Shown here piece by piece: positions 52,141 to 60,675 of a stretch of DNA of 64,000 nucleotides (positions within the stretch are counted from its first letter, which is position 1; every line of letters starts with the position of its first letter). Below the pieces are notes generated by a model, which was not told the origin of the DNA, made no database searches, and worked only from the letters and a program-made list of their open reading frames with translations. The position numbers and the translations under genes were made by a program. The DNA comes from Entamoeba histolytica HM-1:IMSS (lineage: Eukaryota > Evosea > Mastigamoebida > Endamoebidae): assembly GCF_000208925.1 (NCBI RefSeq), contig NW_001914922.1:1-64000 (forward strand), written 5' to 3'.

Positions 52141-53601
52141 TCAATCACTTTTACTTCTAGCACAATCTGCAGCTCCAATAATTAAGTCAATTTGACCAAG
52201 AAGTTGTTGCATATTTTTATTTAGTTGAATTTCTTTTTCGAGTCTTTTTTGCATTTTAAAGAACATTTCATCAAAAACAACGCTTTTACCAAGGTCTTGA
52301 GCATATAAGTCTAATAATTGAGACATAACCTCAACAAGAATTTTAGTATGTAATGGACTTGGAAGGGTATTTATTAAGAATGTCATTAAAGGTTCTAATG
52401 TATTTTCATCACGACGGGATAATGCAATTTTCAACCCATTTCTATATAAAATTTCTCTTATAACAGAAATAATAATTGTTTCATCTTTTGTTGCTAATGC
52501 TTTATCAAGAGCATCATCATAATCAAATTTTCTGATATTTACAGAAATGTCGCTTTGAGTTTTATTAATTGCTGGTTCTTTTTTTTCTTCTGATGTTTGG
52601 GTTTTACCTTGGAAGAAATATTTTGCTGATGATGCGGCATGGTTCTCTGTTTGTTGTGGTTGTTGTTTTGCAAATAAAATAACTTCTCCATTTGTTAATC
52701 CTACAGAAAAAGCAGTAGAGTCTTTATTCATATCAAATGAAAGAATTGGTGATGGATAGACAATATTATGTAATTTACTATAATTTGTTGTTTCATAAAC
52801 ATTAATTGAACAGTCTAATGATGAAGAGAATAATCTATTCCCATCGGTATCAAAAAGAATATTAGTTACAAGGTTTGTATGATAACTATAATCTGAAATT
52901 TGTGAACCTGTAGTAGAATCCCATACTGTTATCATTTGTCCATTAGCAACAGCAATTAAAGTACCGACTGGATGAAATACAATATCTTCGACTGGATTTT
53001 TATGTTTAAATACATTAATTGAATTTTTTGAACGTGTATCATACAAAACAACTGTATGATCATACGATCCAGACGCAATAAGAAATGGATTTGTTGGACA
53101 TTGAACTATAGAACGAACAGAATCTGTATGATTGGCATATGAACCAATGACTGACTTAGTAGTAAAGTCCCATGCTTTAACTACCATATCATCTCCACTA
53201 GAATATAACATTTCTTTACCCCAACAAACCGTTCTTACTGCAGCAGAATGACCAGACAATGTCCTTAATAATGTTTTATTAGTTGAATCAAATACACGTA
53301 CTTTACCATCTGCACATCCAGTACTGATTAAGGCTCCATCATTTCTATATTCACAAGTATAAACAAAATCTTTATGTCGAGTAATTACTTTAGGTTGACT
53401 TTCTGTACTTGAATGAACAAACACATTCATTCCACTACATACGGCAAATGTTTGTTTTTGAGAAGGAGAAAATCTAATACATTTAGGAGAAGGATATGTA
53501 TAAGAAGAAACAGGTGTAAAATCATCCCAATACTTTCCCTCTAACTCATTATCTCTTTTTTCATGAGGTGCTTTAAACAATGTGAATTGAGCTCTTCTCA
53601 T
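52141..53601 (-). CDS. UTP15: UTP15, U3 snoRNP-associated WD40 protein
   Basis: A 486-residue protein from ATG at 53601 (MRRAQFTLFKAPHEKRD; an upstream TTG is not needed). WD40 repeats run from about 35 to 300: HKDFVYTCEYRNDGALISTGCADGKVRVFD, HSAAVRTVCWGKEMLYSSGDD, HTDSVRSIV, HKNPVEDIVFHPVG. The C-terminal helical part, FDYDDALDKAL...REILYRNGLKIALSRRDE...MTFLINTLPSPLH, matches the UTP15 C-terminal domain. UTP15 belongs to the t-UTP complex that starts 18S pre-rRNA processing in the nucleolus. Confidence 0.92.
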   Translation of the reverse strand: MRRAQFTLFKAPHEKRDNELEGKYWDDFTPVSSYTYPSPKCIRFSPSQKQTFAVCSGMNVFVHSSTESQPKVITRHKDFVYTCEYRNDGALISTGCADGKVRVFDSTNKTLLRTLSGHSAAVRTVCWGKEMLYSSGDDMVVKAWDFTTKSVIGSYANHTDSVRSIVQCPTNPFLIASGSYDHTVVLYDTRSKNSINVFKHKNPVEDIVFHPVGTLIAVANGQMITVWDSTTGSQISDYSYHTNLVTNILFDTDGNRLFSSSLDCSINVYETTNYSKLHNIVYPSPILSFDMNKDSTAFSVGLTNGEVILFAKQQPQQTENHAASSAKYFFQGKTQTSEEKKEPAINKTQSDISVNIRKFDYDDALDKALATKDETIIISVIREILYRNGLKIALSRRDENTLEPLMTFLINTLPSPLHTKILVEVMSQLLDLYAQDLGKSVVFDEMFFKMQKRLEKEIQLNKNMQQLLGQIDLIIGAADCARSKSD

Positions 53602-53762
53602 GAACAATTATTGTCTATTTAAGAAAGAGAAAAAACCTATTAAAACCCTTTTTATTTTCACATTATTTATATTTCTTTCAAGCAAATATTTTATGTTATT
53701 TATTATTATTTTTTGTTTTTATAAAACAAAAAAAAGATGGAGAATTGTAAAATATTTTGTTA

Positions 53763-54170
53763 TTAATAACGAGCAGCAGTTGAATAAATCCATGTAGCAA
53801 GACCAGGAATACCGATAAATGATTCAGACTTTGATCTTAGTACAGCCATTACAACAAAGAATAATTTGATTACAATATAACTGAAAAGAAGAAGTAAATA
53901 TACTGTTTGGAATGCATGACCAACAGCAAGACATAAAATTAAAAATGGTAATGAAACTATAAAAAAAACAGCGAATAAGAAGATTGATTGAAGTGCATAT
54001 GCTTTACAATATGAATTTGTTTTTTCAGTATGCAATATAACAATTCCAGTTAATGCAGAACAACTCGCTAAAAATGATTCGATAATTAATGGGAGTCCCA
54101 TACTAGTACTACCTGATCTAGCTTCAAAAGATAAAACATCATCTACATCCATATCAATATATTCAGCCAT
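53763..54170 (-). CDS. Small multi-span membrane protein, DUF4870/Tic20-like pattern
   Basis: A 135-residue protein with an acidic N-terminus and hydrophobic segments at about 26-47, 58-82 and 86-108. The pattern HTEKTNSYCKAYALQSIFLF ... IPGLATWIY resembles small DUF4870/Tic20-like membrane proteins (conserved His/Gln in a loop before a span). The fit is weak and rests on layout. Function is not known. Confidence 0.55.
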   Translation of the reverse strand: MAEYIDMDVDDVLSFEARSGSTSMGLPLIIESFLASCSALTGIVILHTEKTNSYCKAYALQSIFLFAVFFIVSLPFLILCLAVGHAFQTVYLLLLFSYIVIKLFFVVMAVLRSKSESFIGIPGLATWIYSTAARY

Positions 54171-54323
54171 TTCTCAAAACAATTATTTTTAAGTTCTTTT
54201 TTTAAATTTATTTTACTTTTATTTTTGTTATTTAAAAAAATGTTTTTCTATACTTCAAAAAACTGAATCTTTTTAGAAAAATCAAATTTCAAGAGATTCT
54301 ATCACTGTTAATTATTCAGTTTA

Positions 54324-54722
54324 ATGAGTGACTCTGAAAAGCCTGTTATTATCCAAGAAGAACAACCAAAAGAGGAGAATGGGGATGATGTAAAAATTCA
54401 AGAAAATGATGATGACGATGAAATAATTGATATTGAACCAATTCATACAACAACCACACAAAACAATTGGCAAAAATTCCCATTAGTCATTATAGTTAAA
54501 ACTGCTCTTTGGGTTAAAGAAAAAATTCAGCAAACTATTGACCTTTCTATTTACCTCTTCATTACTCCTTCAAAAATAATTGTTTCTTTTATGCAAAAAC
54601 CACTGGTTAAAAAAATAACTTCTGGAGTAACTTCAGTCGCCTTATTTGGGGTATGTGTTTATGCTTTTGGGTATATCCCATTCCAATATATCAAACAATC
54701 AAAAGCATTACAATTCCATTAA
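54324..54722 (+). CDS. Single-span or hairpin membrane protein, unrecognised
   Basis: A 132-residue protein. The first 50 residues are acidic (EENGDDVKIQENDDDDEIIDIE), then hydrophobic stretches at about 54-62, 74-89 and 100-120. It ends TYIPFQYIKQSKALQFH-like without an obvious motif. A membrane-associated adaptor is one option. I cannot assign a family. Confidence 0.6.
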   Translation: MSDSEKPVIIQEEQPKEENGDDVKIQENDDDDEIIDIEPIHTTTTQNNWQKFPLVIIVKTALWVKEKIQQTIDLSIYLFITPSKIIVSFMQKPLVKKITSGVTSVALFGVCVYAFGYIPFQYIKQSKALQFH

Positions 54723-54796
54723 ATTTACTTTTTTGTTTAAGAATGAAAAAGGGTTTATCTTTTTTTCATTCTCAGAAAAAAAATCTTATTTTCATA

Positions 54797-55150
54797 ATGA
54801 GAACTAAATCATCTAGAGTAGTTTCTTTTCAAACTGAAATCAGTAAAGGTTCACTCAAAGAAACAAAACCTAAAAAAACAACACCACTAAAAAGTCAACA
54901 GAAAGGAGAAGCTAAAAGTGATATTGATGATATTTTTAGTGAGTTGAAAGTAAAGCAAAGAAAGGCTGCTGCAGAAAAACAAAAAGAAGAAGAAAAAGCT
55001 AGAAAAAAAGAAGAAAAGGGTGGAAAGAAAAAAATTAGAAGAACTGAAGAAGGATATCGTATTTACACCCTTGAAGAACTTGGACTTGACAAAAATAAAT
55101 TTGGGGGAAATACACCATTATGCCCTTTTGATTGTGACTGTTGCCATTAA
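54797..55150 (+). CDS. DUF1764 family protein
   Basis: The start is set at the ATG at 54797 (117 residues), since an upstream reading frame overlaps the previous gene. The protein is Lys/Glu-rich, with DIDDIFSELK near the front and a C-terminal GYRIYTLEELGLDKN...GGTPLCPFDCDCC-type motif (here NTPLCPFDCDCCH). This pairing of DIDDIF and a Cys-rich end defines DUF1764. The function is not known; the Cys cluster might bind a metal. Confidence 0.8.
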   Translation: MRTKSSRVVSFQTEISKGSLKETKPKKTTPLKSQQKGEAKSDIDDIFSELKVKQRKAAAEKQKEEEKARKKEEKGGKKKIRRTEEGYRIYTLEELGLDKNKFGGNTPLCPFDCDCCH

Positions 55151-55239
55151 TTGATTTTTCTTTTGTGAATGTTTTTAATTTTTTTATAAAAATAAAAGAG
55201 TTAATACAGTGTTAATAAATTAGTCAAAAACTCATTGTT

Positions 55240-55788
55240 TTAAGCAACCACACATGAAGTATTATTCTCTACTGGATGAAATGAAACCCATTCCCTAATA
55301 ATTATGTCAAATAAGTGATTAATATTTGTATAATCTAATGCTGACGTTTCCATAAATAAGCATGAGATTGAATCTGAAAATAATTGTCCTGACTCATAAA
55401 TGACTTCACGTCGCTTTTCATCACATTTATTACCAACAATAATAATAGGGATTGTTTTAGAATGGTCTTTTCGTAATTCATAAATACGATTTAAGTATAA
55501 TGGTAAATGAAGAAAAGAATTTTTGTTTGTGACAGAATACATGACAACAAATGCATCTCCTTTCATTATTAGATCATCATTTTGAATTGTCATTGTTGCA
55601 TTTGTATCAATAACACCAATGTCATAATCAGTTCCATCAACTGAAACTCTGGAAACTTGTATTTGTTTAGGATGTATTGAATATTCAGACATAAATACAT
55701 TTGTTGCAAATCGAATAGCTACACTACTTTTTCCAACACCATGATCACCTAAAAGAACAACAGATATTCTTTTTATTGTTGAGTTCAT
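55240..55788 (-). CDS. Atypical Ras-like small GTPase
   Basis: A 182-residue GTPase. P-loop GDHGVGKS at 14-21, NKCD at 120-123 and ETSAL (about 147-151) are standard. The G3 box is DTNAT (61-65) where DTAGQ is expected, so both the Gly and the catalytic Gln are missing, and the switch-I Thr cannot be found (EYSIHPKQ in its place). The C-terminus SCVVA is a CAAX box (Cys179), suggesting prenylation and membrane attachment. It is likely poor at hydrolysis or regulated differently from Ras. Flanked by unrelated genes. Confidence 0.82.
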   Translation of the reverse strand: MNSTIKRISVVLLGDHGVGKSSVAIRFATNVFMSEYSIHPKQIQVSRVSVDGTDYDIGVIDTNATMTIQNDDLIMKGDAFVVMYSVTNKNSFLHLPLYLNRIYELRKDHSKTIPIIIVGNKCDEKRREVIYESGQLFSDSISCLFMETSALDYTNINHLFDIIIREWVSFHPVENNTSCVVA

Positions 55789-55881
55789 TAATTAAATAAA
55801 ATAAGTTCTCAGTCTCAGTGATAATATAATATCTAATATAACATAAAAATATCAAATAAATTATAAAAAATGTTATTTGAA

Positions 55882-56454
55882 TTAACCAATAATTTTTTTA
55901 ATTTCTTTTGCAAATTTAGAAGGATAATCAACAGTTTGAGTAGTCATATCGCTATACAATTGTTTAATTTGTTTTCTATATCTCTTTTTGATAATTTCTT
56001 TTTCCTTTAAATAATCCCTCATTTGTTCGGTTTGAATTCTTTTATTAAATCCTTCAAGTTTCTTTTGTTTTTCTCGTAATTGTTTTAATTCACGAACCTT
56101 TCGTTCTTTATTTTTATTCTTTTCATTAATTTTTTCTGCCTTAGCAACAGCTATTTTTTTTGCTTCTACTTCAAACTTCTTCTTTTTTAAATCATCAAGT
56201 GATTTTTTTGTTTGTTCCTTAATTTCTGAAGGTTTAACTGTTTTATTTGATGAAGCTACATCTTTCTTTATTTTGTTAATAGTCATTTGAATTGGATTAA
56301 TTGGTTTTGTGGTATTAACAGGAGTAGTAGTATTATTAATGGTATTGTTAACAGGAACAGTGTTATTAGAAGAAGTCACATTAGGTTGTACAGGGGTAGT
56401 TGTAGGAGTAATAATACCATTAGAAAGGACAACGATTGCAAAGAACAACAACAT
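55882..56454 (-). CDS. Secreted Lys/Glu-rich helical protein
   Basis: A 190-residue protein. A signal peptide (MLLFFAIVVLSNG) precedes a Thr/Asn/Pro-rich, Asn-glycosylation-friendly linker (about 16-52, several N-x-T), then a Lys/Glu-rich coiled coil (about 55-170). The design resembles the lysine- and glutamate-rich secretory or surface proteins known in Entamoeba, but I cannot identify it as one of them from sequence. No membrane anchor is seen. Confidence 0.6.
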   Translation of the reverse strand: MLLFFAIVVLSNGIITPTTTPVQPNVTSSNNTVPVNNTINNTTTPVNTTKPINPIQMTINKIKKDVASSNKTVKPSEIKEQTKKSLDDLKKKKFEVEAKKIAVAKAEKINEKNKNKERKVRELKQLREKQKKLEGFNKRIQTEQMRDYLKEKEIIKKRYRKQIKQLYSDMTTQTVDYPSKFAKEIKKIIG

Positions 56455-56532
56455 TATGAATTATAAGATTTTATTTTTTATTTTTATTTTTCTTATTTGT
56501 TTTTTAGATTTTTATTTTTTTAAGTTTAATGA

Positions 56533-57140
56533 ATGGCTAAAACTCAATACAATTTCTTTTCTTTCATGCAACAACAAGACTTCATTGAAATAGTATTTAG
56601 AGCATATAATACAAAAACAAATGGATGTAGAAATGTAAGAATAAGAGTTCCTCAAGACTATCCTATTGACTTTGATCCTTTAGATGATCTTAAGTATTTA
56701 GAACAAACAAAACCAAAGAGAAGAATGGATTTCTTTTCGAGACCTCCAATTTGTTTTAAAGGAACAAGCTCTACTGCACGTTTACAAACAATTGGAGAAA
56801 CAACATCATTATTAATTTGTAACAAACGATTTACATTAAATAGAAAATCAGCGTTTAGTTATGACTTAGTGTTTGTTTTTTAGAATGAAATGCTTTGTAG
56901 AAGGCATTAACATGTAGAGAAAACAAAAAACAAAACATTGTTGATTCGATTGATAATGATAAAGAACGTGCAGCATCTCGTGTTAGAGAAGAAGTTGAAA
57001 AATATACAAAACGTTTTGGTGATGAAGGATTAACGGCAAGCTTTTTAGAAGATGATATAAAGCCAAGAAACAGTGAACTAAGTATTGATGAAGGTGAAAA
57101 ACGATTATTAGAAATGAAAAATGGAATAGATGATGATTGA
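56533..57140 (+). CDS. Leo1-like protein (Paf1 complex), one intron
   Basis: Exon 1 (56533-56870) and exon 2 (56918-57140) join across a 47-nt intron (GTTTGT...TGTAG) to give 186 residues. The end, KERAASRVREEVEKYTKRF...GLTASFLEDD, resembles the Leo1 segment ending GLSASYLEPD with an Arg/Glu-rich helix before it. The folded front (about 1-115) has FDPLDDLKYL, a possible match to the Leo1 FDP..y motif. The central domain looks shorter than in animal Leo1, so the call is tentative. If right, it acts with Paf1 in transcription elongation. Unspliced reading ends after 116 residues. Confidence 0.45.
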
Positions 57141-57215
57141 TTGGTTTTTATAACATTTTAATTAACAAAAAATAAAATTTATTAAAAAGAACTTAAAAAT
57201 TTTATAAAATCTACT

Positions 57216-60200
57216 ATGTTTTCACCAACATTAGGAGAATTAAATTTAATGCAAATTGATTTAAACACTGATATTGTGCGTATTTTTAAAGTCGAAATTC
57301 AAAGAATTATTGTTCAAAGTGTTTCATTAGAAATTATATCAAATTTACAAGAATTTCAAAGTAAATTATGTACTCATGACCATTGTAAATGGGTAATGGA
57401 GGTTATTGGGTGTGGATTTACCCTCCCTGTTGATGATCATAAAACTATTGCACATTGTATCTCTTTATATGAAGAGTGGTTTATCAATTTACAAAATGTA
57501 CCAACTCCAATTGAAGAAATGAGAGATCATTATGATAGAATTGCTATGGCCCAACTCACTAATTTATTGTATCAGAGAAGTGGAAGTGCTGAAAGTCTTA
57601 ATGGATATGCTGAATTATGTTTAAGAGCAATTTCTATTTTAAGAGCTATTGGAACACGATATAAACCTGGAAGTGATATGTCTAGACAGTTAGTATGTTG
57701 TTTATTAGGTTGTATGCAAGATGTTTGTGGTAAACAACATGTAAATTCACAAAATGTAATTATTTCTTATATTGCTGAAAAATTAATTCATGCAGTTTAT
57801 GAGGTTTGGCTTAATTATGGGGAAGCAGATGAAGAATTATGGGGTGTTTTCCAAGAATGTCATAAAGTATGGGCTAAAACAAAAGAAGTGGCATTGGCAT
57901 GGGTTGATATAACATTACGTTTACAAAAAACTTTCTTAGCTGCTGTAGAGTCAAAACAAAATGATGTTAATTTAGTAACTACAAATGAAAAAGTACAAAT
58001 AGATGCTCATTATACTTTAAAATACTTCTTAAAAACATGGATTCGATTTATTCATTTATGTGGTACTCCTGCACAGTTACAAGACGCAGCAGTTGTATTA
58101 GTTATTACTGATGGTATTTCATTATTTGTAAAAAATATGATTGAGTGTTATAAAGATGGAAGATATCCAAATGCACCAGATGGAAATACCATAATTAAGT
58201 TATTTGGAGAACCACTTGCACAAGTTGTTCTTTGTCTTGATCATATAAGATATGAACTTGCAGTTAATGTTGCTGTAACTACTATAGGAACAGTATTTGG
58301 AGTAACTACTGCAAGAACTACCTTCAGACCAGAAAATTTGTCAATACTATATGAGGTAATGAGTGAGGCTATATTATCTAGAAATGGAAAGATCATTTTG
58401 TCTGGTATTAAAATACTTAACAAACTTCTTTTATTATCATTCCCTTCACAAGAAATTATTTATCCTTCAATTATAAAAGCAGCTGAAAGAATTTCAAATA
58501 TGGTTGATCCTGGAAGTTTAGATACAAGGACAAGTTGCATTGAATTACTTGGATTAATACATCTTTCATTCTCAAAACAAAGACAAGAAATTGCTTGTCA
58601 TGAAGTAGGAACAGATACTATTTTTTGTTTTAGTAATTTTTCAAAACAGTTTTTGGCTATTTGTGAAGTTTTCTTACAAACAGAAACAAATCCAGTTAAT
58701 TTGAAAGATATGTTTGTGTTACTTTCTAGATTCTTCAATGATATTGTTCCAAGGGATGGGTCAACTATTGTAGAGCAATTTATTCCAGTCCTTGAAAAAA
58801 ATATTTATAAATTTGTTGGTGCTTTAGTAGAAAAAAGATTACATGAGTCATTTACTGAAATGATGAGAGTATTAAAAACTGTGTTAGTAGAAGTAGGAGA
58901 GCATAAAGTTTTATTAGATTTATTGATGATAATTCATTCATTCATTGAAACATATTATAAATCATCTCCAATTATTGATGATTTCTTACAAGTGTATTCA
59001 ATTTACTTTGGCGCTTGTTATTCATTTATTCAACAAGACACATTGTTAAAAGTTATTGGACTATGTGGTCAGATATGTGCTTGGTTTAATGATCAACAAA
59101 AAAGAGCTTCATTAGAGAATTATACTTTCCCTCAGTCATTACTTTCTTCATTACAAATTGATGTTGTTGATTATTTCGAAGAGATGAATGAAGTAATTCT
59201 TATGAATGCATATAATGATCATCAAATTCAAGCCTTTGATGAATTTATGAAAATATTTGTTTACAAAGACCAAGCTGTAATTACAGTTGCTGAACTTCCT
59301 TGGGAAAAAGGAAGTGCTATTGTTATTATTAGAACAAAATATGGTAAGACTGCTCGTTATGTACACTTAACTCATGATGAAAACAAAAAAACAGTTATTA
59401 GTGGTGTGTTAACAAAGGGAAATGATGAAGTTATGAAAGAAAGTGAAATACCAGTTTCATGGCTTGAAGAATTTAATACAGTTTCATTAGATAAAATAGT
59501 TACTGCAGAAAAGGCATCCAATAATGTTCCTCATGTAGCTCAAAATGAAGATGTTCTCCCTGCATCTGCTCTTTACAATACTAATCTTTGCTGTAAAGCT
59601 ATTATTTCAAGAACACTTATAGGGGCACTTGGATTGGTTGATTTATCTGGAGAAAAACTTCATCCATTAGGTTTAAGTGATGATTTGATCACTAGCCTAT
59701 TGGAACTTGATGTACTTCCAACAAGAAATTTGATTGGTGTTACTATTTTATATGGTCCTGACTCATCTGCACCATCTCCAATTTATAATTCTGTTATTCG
59801 TGGATTAGGACATATTGTTGACCCTCAAACACACAAGGGATTTAGTGGGTTATACGCTGGAGGTGATCAAAAATTCATGTATTATTCAAATGAAGAAGCT
59901 GAAATGGTATTCCATATTAATACCCTTGGTGGATTAAATGAAGAAGAGGCTGTTGATGCAGATAACATTGTTGTATTTTGGAATTCTTCTCCATATGACA
60001 CTGAAATTGAAACTATTGAGGGTAAATTTACTATTATTATTCTTCCAACTCAATCTGATGTTCTCAGAGTTATGACTAATTCTCCCTGTGGTGTTTTAGT
60101 TAAAGAACAACTTGTTTCTCCCGCATCCTTACCAGGACTTATAAGACATGCCGCTTTGAATTATTCAAGACCAGTTTATCTTGCACCAACAACAAATCCA

Positions 60201-60560
60201 ATTTATAAGAGAAGTGAATATATTAGATCATTAAATCTATTTGTTGATGTTCAAAATCCACGAGCAGAAGTTCATTGTCTTTTATCATCAGAAACAATGC
60301 AAAATGTCAATTCATCAAATCTTCAATTTTGTGTTGAGATTGTTAAAACCGAAAAGAAAGAGCAAAGAGGCAATTTCCTTACTAGAAAAGCAACTCCAAA
60401 GCCAGCAAAAGCTGAACCAACAGACTCTGACACTAAGAAGAAAGGTCATTCATTCAAACTAAGTTTATTTAGCAAGAAAAAGAAAGAAGATAAAGAGAAA
60501 GACAAAACAGACAAGAAAGAAAGAAAAGAAAGGGAACTTGAACGTTCTTCAATTAATTAA
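57216..60560 (+). CDS. RalGAP/tuberin-like Rap-Ran GAP domain protein
   Basis: A 1114-residue protein. The first 830 residues are helical and repeat-like. The GAP domain (about 845-1010) includes GVTILYGPDSSAPSPIYNS, FSGLYAGGD, NIVVFWNSS (917-925), GKFTIIILPTQSDVLRV and a closing SPASLPGLIRHAALNYSR. In active relatives a Gly-Asn-Asp supplies the catalytic Asn ahead of the VV-W strand. Here the same place reads Asp914-Ala915-Asp916, so the Asn thumb seems replaced by Ala. The tail from about 1045 is Lys-rich and disordered. A GAAC element (AAAAGAACTT) lies near 57187, about 30 bp upstream. The family normally regulates Ral or Rheb. Confidence 0.75.
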   Translation: MFSPTLGELNLMQIDLNTDIVRIFKVEIQRIIVQSVSLEIISNLQEFQSKLCTHDHCKWVMEVIGCGFTLPVDDHKTIAHCISLYEEWFINLQNVPTPIEEMRDHYDRIAMAQLTNLLYQRSGSAESLNGYAELCLRAISILRAIGTRYKPGSDMSRQLVCCLLGCMQDVCGKQHVNSQNVIISYIAEKLIHAVYEVWLNYGEADEELWGVFQECHKVWAKTKEVALAWVDITLRLQKTFLAAVESKQNDVNLVTTNEKVQIDAHYTLKYFLKTWIRFIHLCGTPAQLQDAAVVLVITDGISLFVKNMIECYKDGRYPNAPDGNTIIKLFGEPLAQVVLCLDHIRYELAVNVAVTTIGTVFGVTTARTTFRPENLSILYEVMSEAILSRNGKIILSGIKILNKLLLLSFPSQEIIYPSIIKAAERISNMVDPGSLDTRTSCIELLGLIHLSFSKQRQEIACHEVGTDTIFCFSNFSKQFLAICEVFLQTETNPVNLKDMFVLLSRFFNDIVPRDGSTIVEQFIPVLEKNIYKFVGALVEKRLHESFTEMMRVLKTVLVEVGEHKVLLDLLMIIHSFIETYYKSSPIIDDFLQVYSIYFGACYSFIQQDTLLKVIGLCGQICAWFNDQQKRASLENYTFPQSLLSSLQIDVVDYFEEMNEVILMNAYNDHQIQAFDEFMKIFVYKDQAVITVAELPWEKGSAIVIIRTKYGKTARYVHLTHDENKKTVISGVLTKGNDEVMKESEIPVSWLEEFNTVSLDKIVTAEKASNNVPHVAQNEDVLPASALYNTNLCCKAIISRTLIGALGLVDLSGEKLHPLGLSDDLITSLLELDVLPTRNLIGVTILYGPDSSAPSPIYNSVIRGLGHIVDPQTHKGFSGLYAGGDQKFMYYSNEEAEMVFHINTLGGLNEEEAVDADNIVVFWNSSPYDTEIETIEGKFTIIILPTQSDVLRVMTNSPCGVLVKEQLVSPASLPGLIRHAALNYSRPVYLAPTTNPIYKRSEYIRSLNLFVDVQNPRAEVHCLLSSETMQNVNSSNLQFCVEIVKTEKKEQRGNFLTRKATPKPAKAEPTDSDTKKKGHSFKLSLFSKKKKEDKEKDKTDKKERKERELERSSIN

Positions 60561-60675
60561 ATTTCTTTTAAACTAAAAAAATAAAAAAAGTAAAATGGTT
60601 AATAAAAAATTTTTTTTAAAGAGAAAAAAAAATAAGAAAAAAATAAATTAAACTAAAAAAAGTAATTGTAAAATA

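Noticed and set aside
53602..53607. Upstream TTG start for UTP15
   Set aside because: A normal ATG two codons downstream explains the frame; non-ATG starts are not expected here.
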